Assembly: GCF_030814995.1 (NCBI RefSeq)
Contig: NZ_JAUSVX010000003.1
Location: forward strand, 496,001-560,000
Source of the DNA: Labrys wisconsinensis
GTDB lineage: Bacteria; Pseudomonadota; Alphaproteobacteria; Rhizobiales; Labraceae
DNA length: 64,000 bases
Reading direction: 5' to 3'
Shown piece by piece: positions 9,545-17,858 of the stretch. The translations under genes were made by a program, and so were the position numbers. Within the stretch, counting starts at the first letter, position 1, and each line of letters opens with the position of its first letter. The notes beneath the pieces are model-generated. The model made no database searches. It was not told the origin of the DNA and saw only the letters and a list, made by a program, of their open reading frames with translations.

Positions 9545-10360
9545 TCAGCCTTGAGCGCGCCTCGAAACGTCCGCCCATGCCTCCCAGGTCGCGAGCCGCT
9601 CGGCATACTGCTTGCGGGCAACCTCGAGAGGCACCTCGCCGAGGAAGAGGCGGAGTGGCGGCGTCGGTGCGTCGACCACGCGCAGAATGGCCTCGCCAGT
9701 CGCCGCAGGATTGCCCAGCTTGCGCGACGGCGCCGCCTTCAGGCGATCGCGCAGCCCGTCATAGTCCGCCATCTGTGTCAGATGGACGGAGGAGCTTCCG
9801 CGCCAATCGGTGTCGTAGCCGCCGGGCTCGATCAGCGTGACCTTGATCCCGAACGCCGCGACCTCCGCGGCCAATGTCTCTCCCAGGCCCTCCACCGCCC
9901 ACTTCGTCGCGTTGTAAATGCCGGCCGTCGGGAACGTGATGATGCCCGCGAGGCTGGACGTTATCAGAATGTGGCCGCCGCCCTGCTTGCGCAGGTAAGG
10001 CAGCACGGCCTGGACAACCCACAACGTGCCGAAGAAATTCGTGTCGAACTGGGCGCGGGCACTGTCCCCGTCGGTTTCTTCAATCGTTCCGAAGACGGCG
10101 TAGCCGGCGTTGCCGACGACCACATCGAGGCGCCCCCATGCGGCCGCCGCAACGCGCACGGCCTGTCGGACCTCCTCTTCGCTGCGCACGTCCAGCTCGA
10201 TCGGCAGCAAGGCGGAGCCGTAGGCCTCCACCAGATCCGAGAGCGTCTCCCTCTTCCTCGCGCACGCCGCCACCTTGTCTCCACGAGCGAGCGCGGCTTC
10301 GGTCCAGACTCGCCCCAACCCTCGCGAAGCTCCAGTAATGAACCAGGTCTTTTCAGCCAT
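9545..10360 (-). CDS. SDR family NAD(P)-dependent oxidoreductase
   Basis: Classical short-chain dehydrogenase of about 271 residues. The cofactor motif is TGASRGLG near residue 9, followed by the NAG motif in VVGNAGYAVFG, the catalytic Ser in ITSSLAG and the Tyr-Lys pair in YNATKWAVEG. The C-terminal half has PGGYDTDWRGSS, as in SDRs annotated as retinol dehydrogenase- or oxidoreductase-like. Substrate unknown. ATG at 10360 is supported by GAGGA about 10 nt upstream. It is divergent from an AraC-type regulator across a 389-bp region, so regulation by that protein is plausible but unproven. Confidence 0.9.
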   Translation of the reverse strand: MAEKTWFITGASRGLGRVWTEAALARGDKVAACARKRETLSDLVEAYGSALLPIELDVRSEEEVRQAVRVAAAAWGRLDVVVGNAGYAVFGTIEETDGDSARAQFDTNFFGTLWVVQAVLPYLRKQGGGHILITSSLAGIITFPTAGIYNATKWAVEGLGETLAAEVAAFGIKVTLIEPGGYDTDWRGSSSVHLTQMADYDGLRDRLKAAPSRKLGNPAATGEAILRVVDAPTPPLRLFLGEVPLEVARKQYAERLATWEAWADVSRRAQG

Positions 10361-10749
10361 GATCGCGTAATCCTCGGAGTGATACCGGCAACCCTGAAAG
10401 GCCGTCCCCGACGCCGGACGCGGCAGTCCAGAAGACAATGAGGCCTCTATCGGTCGCGTCGGTAGAGTTAGTGGAGGACCACGCCCGATCGATAGCTGGC
10501 ATGAGCCAGATCATGCGCCGATGCGGCCAATCTCGGGCGCATCGGCGCGGCGCTTCGGCACGATGCCGACCGCAGCCGGCTCGCCGGCCACCGGCCAGGC
10601 CCCGGCCATGGCCGGATCGCATCATGTCTTGGCCGATCGGCGCGAGCGGCGCTTCCGGATCGGCTTCAAGCTCGTCGCGCCCTTCAGGAATTCGTCTTCC
10701 GGGTTCCGGAGGCTCTTGTAGACTGCGCGCGCGGGCAGGAGGCCGGCCC
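10361..10749. other. Long divergent intergenic region, SDR / AraC regulator
   Basis: 389 bp with no gene I can support. It contains two inverted repeats: a small CTGGC-ATGA-GCCAG (10496-10509) and a strong 11-bp repeat at 10515-10548 listed separately. An open frame continuous with the AraC gene runs through it but reads as Arg/Pro-rich shadow sequence. Confidence 0.6.
10515..10548. repeat. 11-bp perfect inverted repeat upstream of AraC regulator
   Basis: GCGCCGATGCG, a 12-nt spacer, then CGCATCGGCGC. It lies about 200 bp upstream of the AraC gene. It may be a transcript hairpin or a regulator site; nothing else distinguishes these. Confidence 0.5.
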
Positions 10750-11673
10750 ATGAGCCTTTCCATCACCCCCGATCTGGAAGATCCCGATCAGGTCCCGCGC
10801 TCCGTCGTCGGACTGACCATCGAGCTCGCATCCATCCACGAGGTCGATCCTCACCACCATCGCAAGGCGCAGCTGCTCTATGTCATCGGCGGCGTCATCA
10901 CGGTGGAAGCCGCCGGCGGCATCTGGACCGTGCCGCCACATTGCGCCATCTGGATACCGAGCGGCGTCGCCCATGTCGCGCGCTCGACCGGCCGGATCGT
11001 CATCGGCAGTCTCTACGTGGAGCCCGCGCTGGCGGGCTCTCTGCGCGACGAGTGCGGCATCCTGTTCGTTCAACCGCTGCTTCGCGAGCTGCTGCTCCGC
11101 TTCATGTCCGGGCCGTCGCTCTATCCGGAAGGCGGCACGCGCGAGGAACGGCTCGTCCGCGTCTTGCTGGATGAACTGGAGGCCGCTCCGCTCGAACCGC
11201 TGCATCTGCCGATGCCGACGGATCGGCGTCTGCGGCGTCTCGTCGAAACGCTGGTCGATGACCCCTCGCTGCGCTTCACGATCAAGGAATGGGGTGCGCG
11301 CGTCGGTGCCAGCAACCGGACGCTGACACGGCTGTTTCAGCGCGAGACGGGCATGTCGTTCGTGCGGTGGCGCCAGCAATTGCACGTCGGCCTGGCGTTG
11401 CAGCGTCTCGCGACCGGACAGTCCGTGACGAACATTGCCTTCGACCTCAGCTATGAGAGCCCCAGCGCCTTCATCGCGATGTTCAGGCGGATGCTCGGAA
11501 CGACGCCGGCCCGATACTTCACCGAGGCTGCTCCGGACGACATCGAGCGGGGAGGCTGGAAGCCGCCGCAAGGCGGCGGCGATTCGGATCGCTCCCGCGC
11601 TGCCTCTCGCCCCGACGCCAAGATCGTCGATTTCGAAGCGGTCGCTCAGCGGCACACAAGGCGGCGATCGTGA
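10750..11673 (+). CDS. AraC family transcriptional regulator (cupin sensor)
   Basis: A 307-residue regulator. The N-terminal half is a cupin-type sensor (VDPHHHRKAQLLYVIGGVITVEAAGGIWTVPPHCAIWIPSG), with the histidines typical of this subgroup. The C-terminal two-helix-turn-helix domain covers about residues 155-265 (FTIKEWGARVGASNRTLTRLFQRETG; second motif SVTNIAFDLSYESPSAFIAMFRRMLGTTPARYF). A 40-residue charged tail follows the domain and is unusual in length. ATG at 10750 is preceded by AGGAGG. It faces away from the SDR gene, which is the obvious candidate target. Confidence 0.9.
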   Translation: MSLSITPDLEDPDQVPRSVVGLTIELASIHEVDPHHHRKAQLLYVIGGVITVEAAGGIWTVPPHCAIWIPSGVAHVARSTGRIVIGSLYVEPALAGSLRDECGILFVQPLLRELLLRFMSGPSLYPEGGTREERLVRVLLDELEAAPLEPLHLPMPTDRRLRRLVETLVDDPSLRFTIKEWGARVGASNRTLTRLFQRETGMSFVRWRQQLHVGLALQRLATGQSVTNIAFDLSYESPSAFIAMFRRMLGTTPARYFTEAAPDDIERGGWKPPQGGGDSDRSRAASRPDAKIVDFEAVAQRHTRRRS

Positions 11674-11769
11674 AAGCAGGGGATCCGTCGACGCTCGCCG
11701 CAGCGGTCCTGCATTGATGCGAGAGCAGCGCGGGATGCAGATCGGCGAGAGCCGGTTTCCGCCCATGGC

Positions 11770-12942
11770 TCAGGCCGCGGCGACGGCCTCGGCCGGGCTT
11801 GCGATCTCGATCCGGTTTCGACCGAGCTCCTTTGCGCGATAGAGGGCCCGGTCGGCGGACGTCAGCAGCGCCGAAAGATCGCAGCGACCGGCCTCGGACT
11901 CGGCGACGCCGACGCTGACCGTCGCGGGGATTCCCAGCCCGTCGCGGCGCACCGCCCTTTCGGCGAAACGGGCCGCAACCGTCTCGCCGACCGCCCGGGC
12001 CTCCTTGGATCCGTGGGCAGGCAGCAGGACGGCGAATTCCTCTCCGCCGAGCCGGACGATCAACCCGTCGGCCCCGGCGGTCTCGCGCGCGACACTGGCG
12101 AAGAGCCTGAGGACGTCGTCGCCGGCATCGTGGCCATAGCGGTCATTGATCGCCTTGAAGTGATCGAGATCGAAGGCCAGCAGGGATACCGGCTGATCCG
12201 CCCTGCTCTCCTTCAGGAGCCTCGCAGCCTGCGCGAAGAACCCGGTCCGGTTGCTGAGGCCCGTCAGGAAGTCCGTCCGGGAGGCTGTCAGGAGCTCTGC
12301 CTGATACTCCTCGCGGATCAGGGCCAGGAAGGCCATGGGCATGGCCACCGAGAAGAGGACGGCCTCGTACATGGTGGCCTTGGCCACGACAGCCAGCACC
12401 TCGTTCCCATAGGCGGCGGCGAGAAGCGGAGAGACGAAGGTGCGGAAGAGATAGAACAAGGCATGGAGAGCGAAGACGGCGACCGCAACGGGCCGGGACC
12501 GCAGGCCGGCGACCGTGCCGCTGCGCACCAGCGTCCAGGCGGTCAGCCCCGCGATCAACGCGATCGGCAAGGCTGCGACGTGGTTCCACAACAGATCGAC
12601 GTCGCCGGCGCCGACACCCGTCCACAGCAGCGCCACCGCGGCAACGGCCAGGGCGGAGCGCGTCGCCTTCACGGGTTCATCCAGCCCGGCCGCGCCGTGC
12701 CAGACCATGAGGTAGCCGATCACCATGAGGACATTCGACAAGGCCCAGCCGGTCACGGCGGGGAACGCCTGACGATTCATCGCGACGAGGCAGCCGAGGG
12801 CGAAGACAACATAGCTTCCCGCCCAGAGGCCGAGCTGGCGCGAGCGATGGCCGTGGACGCGGCGCTCCCACAGCGTCATCGCCGCGCCGACGAGCAGCGT
12901 TCCAAGGGTCAGATACCAGAGTGTCGGAAGGTCCATCTGCAT
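11770..12942 (-). CDS. Diguanylate cyclase, membrane-bound (GGDEF)
   Basis: Makes cyclic di-GMP from two GTP. About 390 residues: the N-terminal 200 contain roughly seven hydrophobic segments (TLWYLTLGTLLVGAAMTLW, SYVVFALGCLVAM, and others up to ATMYEAVLFSVAMPMAFLAL). A short linker leads to a GGDEF domain starting at SRTDFLTGLSNRTGF. The active-site motif reads GGEEF, which is catalytically competent in known enzymes. There is no visible RxxD inhibitory site directly before it, nor an EAL domain. TTG at 12951 or ATG at 12942/12936 are possible starts. What the membrane part senses is unknown. Confidence 0.9.
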   Translation of the reverse strand: MQMDLPTLWYLTLGTLLVGAAMTLWERRVHGHRSRQLGLWAGSYVVFALGCLVAMNRQAFPAVTGWALSNVLMVIGYLMVWHGAAGLDEPVKATRSALAVAAVALLWTGVGAGDVDLLWNHVAALPIALIAGLTAWTLVRSGTVAGLRSRPVAVAVFALHALFYLFRTFVSPLLAAAYGNEVLAVVAKATMYEAVLFSVAMPMAFLALIREEYQAELLTASRTDFLTGLSNRTGFFAQAARLLKESRADQPVSLLAFDLDHFKAINDRYGHDAGDDVLRLFASVARETAGADGLIVRLGGEEFAVLLPAHGSKEARAVGETVAARFAERAVRRDGLGIPATVSVGVAESEAGRCDLSALLTSADRALYRAKELGRNRIEIASPAEAVAAA

Positions 12943-13127
12943 CGGGGGCAATCAGCGTCCGGGAGCAAGCATCACAGGCCGCACGACGGGATTTCCTTAT
13001 GGGGGCGCACTCCCCTGCCAGAGGTTCATCAAACTGGTTAAATCCACGTAAGTGAAAGCGGGGTGTCCGGATCGATGCACGGCATCCCTGCCCCGCGCCG
13101 TCTCGCGCAGCCCTCGCCGTGGGATCT

Positions 13128-14156
13128 TCACGGCCTGGCCACGACCGCCCCGAAAGTGTCGCCCCGGATGGCCCGCAGCAGCGCCTCCGGGGCCTGCTCG
13201 AGCCCGGCGACGATCTCGTGGGGAAAGCGGATCGCCCCTGCCTTCGACCAGGCGGCAAAGGTCGCGAGCCACTCGTCCCAGGCGTCCGGGTCGTCGTCGG
13301 CGCTGTAGCCGCGGATCGTGACCCGCTTGAGCAGGAGCGGCAGCGAGTCGAGCTCGACCGTGGTGCGACGCTGGGTGCCCTTCGCCGCGAGCTGGCCGGC
13401 CAGCGTGCCGAGAATCACGATGCGGGCGTGGTCCCGGGCGGCGGCCAGCCCGGCCTGCAGCTGCTCGCCGCCGACGCTGTCGAGGAAGACGTCGAGCCCG
13501 TCGGGGGACGCCTCGGCGAGCTGATCGGCGATGGACCTGGCGCCGCGGAAAACGGCTGCGTCGTAGCCGAGCTCCGCGACCAGGCGCGCCGCCTTCTGCG
13601 GCGAGCTGGTGCTGCCGATGACACGGCCGGCGCCGAGGCGCCTGGCGATCGGCCCCGCCATGGAGCCGATGGCGCCGGCGCCGCTGGAGACGAAGACGGT
13701 GTCGCCGGGCCTGATCCCAGCGCCGCGGGTGAGCGCCGCATAGGCCGTCCACCCGTGCCCGAGATAGGCGACCGGGTCAGGCAGGCTGCCATCCACCTTG
13801 CGGCAATGCGCGGGAGCGATCACGGCATAGTCGCGCCAGCCCTTGAAATGGATCACCAGGTCGCCGGGCTCGAAGCCGCTGCCGGGCGGGGCGGCGACGA
13901 CCTCGGCGAGAGCCTCGCCGGCCAGGGTATCGCCGGCGCGCAGGACCGGGAACGGCACGCCCTTCACCGCCTCGGCGCCGCGGGCGATCATCGCGCGCAG
14001 GGAGGCGGACACGAGGAACCAGCGGTTGCGGACCAGCAGCTCGTCCGGGCCGGCAACCGGCATGGGCCCGGCGACGACCGCGAAATGGCGGGCCTCCGGA
14101 AGATCCTCGGGCTGGGATGCCAGCTTCATCTCGCGATTGATCATGGATCCTTGCAT
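13128..14156 (-). CDS. MDR-superfamily NADP-dependent oxidoreductase (CurA/leukotriene reductase-like)
   Basis: Zinc-free medium-chain reductase of 342 residues, family of enone/curcumin reductases that reduce activated double bonds with NADPH. The N-terminal segment (NREMKLASQPEDLPEARHF) and the NRWFLVSASLRAMI region are typical. The nucleotide-binding motif is VFVSSGAGAIGSMAG, followed by ARRLGAGRVIGSTSS and LDVFLDSVGGEQL. ATG at 14156 has GGAGGA six nt upstream. It is divergent from a TetR regulator, with a 25-bp palindrome between the two starts, so it is probably repressed by that protein until an electrophile or other ligand appears. Confidence 0.9.
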   Translation of the reverse strand: MQGSMINREMKLASQPEDLPEARHFAVVAGPMPVAGPDELLVRNRWFLVSASLRAMIARGAEAVKGVPFPVLRAGDTLAGEALAEVVAAPPGSGFEPGDLVIHFKGWRDYAVIAPAHCRKVDGSLPDPVAYLGHGWTAYAALTRGAGIRPGDTVFVSSGAGAIGSMAGPIARRLGAGRVIGSTSSPQKAARLVAELGYDAAVFRGARSIADQLAEASPDGLDVFLDSVGGEQLQAGLAAARDHARIVILGTLAGQLAAKGTQRRTTVELDSLPLLLKRVTIRGYSADDDPDAWDEWLATFAAWSKAGAIRFPHEIVAGLEQAPEALLRAIRGDTFGAVVARP

Positions 14157-14190
14157 CGTCGTCCTCCGTCGCCCGTCGCGGCGACGTGTG

Positions 14191-14215
14191 GAATGTGAGT
14201 ATAATGCTCATATTC
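14191..14215. promoter_or_regulatory. Palindromic TetR operator containing a TATAAT box
   Basis: A 25-bp near-perfect palindrome built from half-site GAATxTGAGxAT and its complement, core TGAGTATAATGCTCA at 14196-14210. A consensus -10 hexamer TATAAT (14200-14205, plus strand) sits at its centre, about 28 nt before the TetR start. A protein bound here would block transcription of both divergent genes. Confidence 0.7.
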
Positions 14216-14232
14216 TAGGATGACCGCTCCCG

Positions 14233-14886
14233 ATGGCTACTCGCATTTCCAGGACCGCCCCGACGATGCGAAAGACCCCGCGACAGGCGCGTGCGAGAGC
14301 GACGGTCGACGTGATTCTCGACGCGGGTGCTCAGGTTCTGGCCCGGACGGGGTGGGCCAAGTTCACGACGAATGCGGTGGCCGAGGCGGCCGGCGTCAGC
14401 ATCGGCTCGCTCTACCAGTATTTTCCGAACAAGCTCGCCCTGGTCGACGCGATCACGCATCGTCATCTGGAGACGGTCCTGCTCCTGCTCGGCAGGATCG
14501 GCGATGGGGATCTGCCGCTCGACCGGCGTATCGAGCAGTTGATCTCGGGCATGATCGCCATCCACGCCGTCGATCCCGGCCTGCACCGCGTCCTGATGGA
14601 GGAGGTGCCGATCAGCGAGACCATGCGGGCCGTCCACCGGCAGTTCGAGACGCAGCACCTCGAGCGCTATCGGCTGCTGGTGCGATCCGCGCGATCCGGG
14701 ATGCCGGAAGACGTGGAGGCGGTCGCCGCGCAGGTCCTGTCGTCGGCCGTCGCCGGCGTGATCCATGATGCCGCCCGGCGGGGCAATCTTCGCGGAGAGG
14801 CGGTGCGGGAGGAACTGGCGCGGCTGGTCGGCGCGTGCCTGCAGGCCGGGCCGCCGATCCTCGATCCACCGGGTGGCCTGGCCTGA
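14233..14886 (+). CDS. TetR family transcriptional regulator
   Basis: A 217-residue repressor. The N-terminal helix-turn-helix is clear (VDVILDAGAQVLARTGWAKFTTNAVAEAAGVSIGSLYQYFPNK), and the C-terminal ligand domain resembles TetR_C-type regulators (RRIEQLISGMIAIHAVDPGLHRVLMEEVP). Start ATG at 14233; an in-frame ATG at 14266 is also possible. The gene diverges from the MDR reductase across a palindromic operator, so autoregulation and control of the reductase are likely. Confidence 0.9.
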   Translation: MATRISRTAPTMRKTPRQARARATVDVILDAGAQVLARTGWAKFTTNAVAEAAGVSIGSLYQYFPNKLALVDAITHRHLETVLLLLGRIGDGDLPLDRRIEQLISGMIAIHAVDPGLHRVLMEEVPISETMRAVHRQFETQHLERYRLLVRSARSGMPEDVEAVAAQVLSSAVAGVIHDAARRGNLRGEAVREELARLVGACLQAGPPILDPPGGLA

Positions 14887-14906
14887 CGCTTCACCGGAGC
14901 AGGCGG

Positions 14907-15020
14907 CAGGCGGACATCGCCATGGCCGACATCGCCGAGCCGCTCGGCATCACCACCCTGCACGACCACATCATCGTCGGACGGGCCGGCCACGCCAGCC
15001 TGATGGGGCCGGGGCCGATC
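14907..15020 (+). pseudogene. Degraded RadC C-terminal fragment
   Basis: About 38 codons read as QADIAM, DIAEPLGI, HDHIIVGRAGHASLMG, matching the end of the intact RadC at 9391-9504 residue for residue in most positions. The DNA is also similar (an 18-nt block starting CAGGCGGACATC is identical). Relative to the intact copy it lacks the catalytic HSHPSG region, has a 12-nt deletion and a 3-nt insertion, and has lost the stop codon. It is a relic of a second radC copy or of a recombination event. Confidence 0.75.
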
Positions 15021-15213
15021 CGAGCAGGGGCGGTATCGGCAAGGGCGCGGTGGTGCCCTGCCCTCCGCCCGCGACCCAGATCGGATTCGAGCGTCGCCGG
15101 TGGCGGGCTCCCCGCCCGGCTTTCCGCACGGATCCCGGCATGCCCAATTCAGGCTCCGGGTTCCCCGGAATCGGGATCGCCGGTTTTCGGCAGGAATAGA
15201 CAACCGCAAACTG

Positions 15214-15241
15214 TTGACAGATTGCAATTTTGGCAGATGAT
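15214..15241 (+). promoter_or_regulatory. Candidate sigma-70 promoter for the beta-propeller gene
   Basis: Consensus -35 TTGACA at 15214-15219, then a 16-nt spacer and a weak -10 GATGAT at 15236-15241, about 90 nt before the start codon. The region is locally AT-rich compared with its surroundings. The rest of 15021-15331 holds nothing recognisable. Confidence 0.35.
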
Positions 15242-15331
15242 GCTCTTGGCGCCCATCGCGGCGCGATTTTGTTTCCGTTGCAATCACACGCTGCAAACTC
15301 CAAAAGACAAGACATCAGGGAGAGAACGGAA

Positions 15332-16429
15332 ATGACCGGATCGACGAGAATTCCGCCCATCACCATGCCATCGCTCGCAGCCTCTATTTGTTTATTCTCT
15401 GCGATTCCTGCCTTATCTTCAGATATAACATTGATAGAGAAAATATCTATTCCAGGAAACAAGTTTGAAAATTTCGATATTAGCTATATCGACCCCTCAA
15501 CCGGTCGATATTATCTTGCCGATCGCTCGAATGCAGCCGTCGACGTCTTCGACACCAAAGCGAATAAATATCTGTTCCGTGTCGGAGGCTTCGTCGGAGC
15601 CAAGGAAAGGAGTTCGGTCAGCGGGCCCGACGGTGTCGTTGCGCTGCCCGAACGAAAGGAGGTGTGGGCCGGAGATGGTGACAGCACCGTGAAGGTCATC
15701 GACGTGAGCGTCGATCCGGCCAGGCTGGTGGCGACCTTCTCGACCGGCGGCAAGGCACGCGTCGACGAGATGGCGTACGATCCCAAGGACGGCCTGGTGC
15801 TTGCGGCGAACAATGCCGACAAGCCGGCATTCGTATCGCTGATCTCGACCAAGGACCGCTCCGTCGTTGCGAAGGTGGTGATCGGGGAGGCCAGCGATGG
15901 CATCGAACAGCCGGCCTATGTTCCGGAAACGGGCCTGTTCTACTTTTCCGTTCCCATCCTTTCGGGCGACAAGACGCACGGCGCCGTTGCGGTCTTCGAT
16001 CCCCAGTCGATGAAGGTGCAAAAATTCATCCCCGTGAACAATTGCGGCCCGACCGGGCTCGCAAAGGGACCGGGGGCGAAGCTGGTCGTGGGCTGCGGTG
16101 CCGATGCAACGGCCGACGGCAAGTCGCCCGGCACCGTGATCCTCGACCTTCGGACGGAAACGACCACGGTCGTGCCCCAGGTCGGCGGCGAAGACGAGGT
16201 CTGGTACAATGCCCGCGCCAATCAGTACTACACCGCCTCGCGCGACATGGTCGGCGGCGCCGTGCTCGGCGTCATCGATGCCGGGACGGACGCCTGGGTG
16301 GCCAATCTGCCGACCTCGAAAAACGCTCATTCCGTGGCGGCGGATCCCGACACGAACGAGATTTTCGTCCCCCTGACATCCGGCGACGGCTGCGCGGCCG
16401 GATGCATCGGCGTCTATCGGGCGCGCTGA
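15332..16429 (+). CDS. Secreted beta-propeller (YncE-like) protein
   Basis: A 365-residue protein with a Sec signal peptide (MPSLAASICLFSAIPALS), predicted periplasmic or secreted. The mature part reads as repeated blades like YncE/surface-layer propellers (NFDISYIDPSTGRYYLADRSNAAVDVFD; EMAYDPKDGLVLAANNADKPAFVSLIST; AHSVAADPDTNEIFVPLTSG). A conserved-looking CGP and a C-terminal CAAGC pair suggest a disulfide. ATG at 15332 has GGGAGAG upstream. The first 200 bp of the gene and its leader are clearly AT-richer than the flanking genes (TATTTGTTTATTCTC, AGATATAACATTG), which points to horizontal acquisition. No function can be assigned. Confidence 0.85.
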   Translation: MTGSTRIPPITMPSLAASICLFSAIPALSSDITLIEKISIPGNKFENFDISYIDPSTGRYYLADRSNAAVDVFDTKANKYLFRVGGFVGAKERSSVSGPDGVVALPERKEVWAGDGDSTVKVIDVSVDPARLVATFSTGGKARVDEMAYDPKDGLVLAANNADKPAFVSLISTKDRSVVAKVVIGEASDGIEQPAYVPETGLFYFSVPILSGDKTHGAVAVFDPQSMKVQKFIPVNNCGPTGLAKGPGAKLVVGCGADATADGKSPGTVILDLRTETTTVVPQVGGEDEVWYNARANQYYTASRDMVGGAVLGVIDAGTDAWVANLPTSKNAHSVAADPDTNEIFVPLTSGDGCAAGCIGVYRAR

Positions 16430-16499
16430 TCGGACGGCGCCCGTCGTTCATATGGCCCGGAGCCGGTCGATCATCGAGGCACGGGGCCCCGCATGTCGA

Positions 16500-16522
16500 G
16501 CCGGCCGCCTCCTGCGGCCGGC
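16500..16522. terminator. Hairpin between convergent propeller and PanB-like genes
   Basis: Perfect 9-bp stem GCCGGCCGC with loop CTCCT and complement GCGGCCGGC. It lies between two convergent stops and lacks a U-tract. Confidence 0.5.
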
Positions 16523-16569
16523 GCCCACCCTGCCGGCCGACGCCCTGGGGCAGATCGCCTTCTCCGGCT

Positions 16570-17397
16570 CTATCGCGGGCCGTCCAGTCCTCGGCGGAAC
16601 TGCTCCAGCTCGGCCTCCGGCATGCCGGAGACTTCGCCGGCTGCGGGAAAGCCGCCGGAGGCGACGTCCTGCCGGAAGCCGGCGAGCGCCCGGACCCGCT
16701 CCTCGCGGACCGCCCGGTGCAGTGCCGCGAGGTCGCCCCAGGCGCGGGCATGGCGCGGCCGCCGCTCCGCCTCGCCGCAGATGTCCGCGGTGAACAGGAA
16801 GACGACATCGGCCGCCGCACCCGAGCCGAGCGAGACGCTGACGAGCGACGTGCGCCGGTTGATCTCGGCCATGGCCGGCGCGGCGATCAGCTCGCATTCC
16901 ACGGCGAAGGCGCCGGCATCCTCCAGGCGGCGGAAGCGGTCCCACAGGGCCAGCGCCTCGGCCGCGGTCTTGCCGACGGCACGCACACCGCCGACCCAGG
17001 TCGACTTGCGCGGCACGAAGCCGAGATGGCCCATCACCGGGATCTGCTCACGGGCGAGGAGGCGCACCATGTCCTCGCCGCGGCCGGTGATGACCGCATC
17101 GGCGCCGGCGGTGACCGCAGCGAAGGCAGCGCGCAGCATCTCGTCGCCGGTGATCGCCTCGGCAAAGCCGAGGGCCGCGGTGACGAACAGGCGCCGCGAG
17201 CCCTCGCGCACCCGCGCCACATTGGCAGCGCGGCAGACCGCCATCTCGATGCCGGCAGCCTCGGCGGCGGCGGCCTCCTCGGCCGTCTCCGCCGTCACCT
17301 GAGTGGCATGGCGGCCGCTGCCCTTGAGAGCCCTGAGGCCGGCGACGGTCTCACTGCGCTCGACGTCGCGGCCGCCGAAGTCGAAGATGCGCGGCAT
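16570..17397 (-). CDS. PanB-like (ketopantoate hydroxymethyltransferase superfamily) protein
   Basis: A 275-residue TIM-barrel protein related to 3-methyl-2-oxobutanoate hydroxymethyltransferase. The similarity is clear in the second half (MGHLGFVPRKSTWVGGVRAVGKTA; RLEDAGAFAVECELIAA, whose Glu matches the catalytic acid region; VSLGSGAAADV). The GDS motif that provides a metal-binding Asp in true PanB is absent; CRAANV occupies the equivalent place. With that loss and its position at the end of a sugar operon, it is more likely an aldolase-like catabolic enzyme than a pantothenate enzyme; this is inference. Its ATG overlaps the rbsD stop by one nucleotide. Confidence 0.75.
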   Translation of the reverse strand: MPRIFDFGGRDVERSETVAGLRALKGSGRHATQVTAETAEEAAAAEAAGIEMAVCRAANVARVREGSRRLFVTAALGFAEAITGDEMLRAAFAAVTAGADAVITGRGEDMVRLLAREQIPVMGHLGFVPRKSTWVGGVRAVGKTAAEALALWDRFRRLEDAGAFAVECELIAAPAMAEINRRTSLVSVSLGSGAAADVVFLFTADICGEAERRPRHARAWGDLAALHRAVREERVRALAGFRQDVASGGFPAAGEVSGMPEAELEQFRRGLDGPR

Positions 17398-17858
17398 CAG
17401 GCCTTCAGCTTCCTGGCATAGTAGTCGGGCGCCACCACGCCGGGCTTGGAGAACCAGGCCGGCACGTCGACGCCGGAATAGAGCAGGATATTGCCCCAGG
17501 GGTCGAAGGCGCCGGTACGGACGATGACCTTGGCCTTGGCCGCCATCTCGCCGAGGATCGCCTCGTGCTTCACCGGCTCGAAATCGGCATCCGCGAACAG
17601 GCGCCGGATCTTGGCGAGCAGCGGCGCATTGTGCTCGAGCAGCGTGTCGGCATAGGCGACGCGCTCGGCGATGAAGGCCTGCGCGATCGGCGTCAGCACC
17701 GTCTCCAGGTCCGGCACATCAGGCACGATGGCGAGGTCGATGCGCCAGGCGCTGGAGGGAATGGGGAAGCCGGCGTCGCAGACGATCATCAGATCGCCAT
17801 GGCCCATCGAGGCGATGGCGTGCGAGAGCTCGGCGTTGAGCAGTCGGTTGCGGTTCAC
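17397..17858 (-). CDS. RbsD/FucU family sugar mutarotase
   Basis: Interconverts pyranose/furanose or anomeric forms of an imported sugar before phosphorylation. The 153-residue sequence has the family hallmarks: N-terminal LLNAELSHAIASMGHGDLMIVCDAGFPIP with the catalytic His in MGHGD, and C-terminal FDPWGNILLYSGV. GTG at 17858 has AAGGACA upstream and overlaps the end of the kinase gene by 4 nt. The C-terminus (ADYYARKLKA-like) is slightly longer than in E. coli RbsD. Together with the kinase next door it indicates that the operon handles a ribose-like or other aldose. Confidence 0.88.
   Translation of the reverse strand: MNRNRLLNAELSHAIASMGHGDLMIVCDAGFPIPSSAWRIDLAIVPDVPDLETVLTPIAQAFIAERVAYADTLLEHNAPLLAKIRRLFADADFEPVKHEAILGEMAAKAKVIVRTGAFDPWGNILLYSGVDVPAWFSKPGVVAPDYYARKLKA

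Noticed and set aside
13119-14198. 359-codon plus-strand frame opposite the MDR reductase
   Set aside because: Antisense shadow of a clear reductase gene; composition is Gly/Ala/Arg/Asp-rich with no motif.
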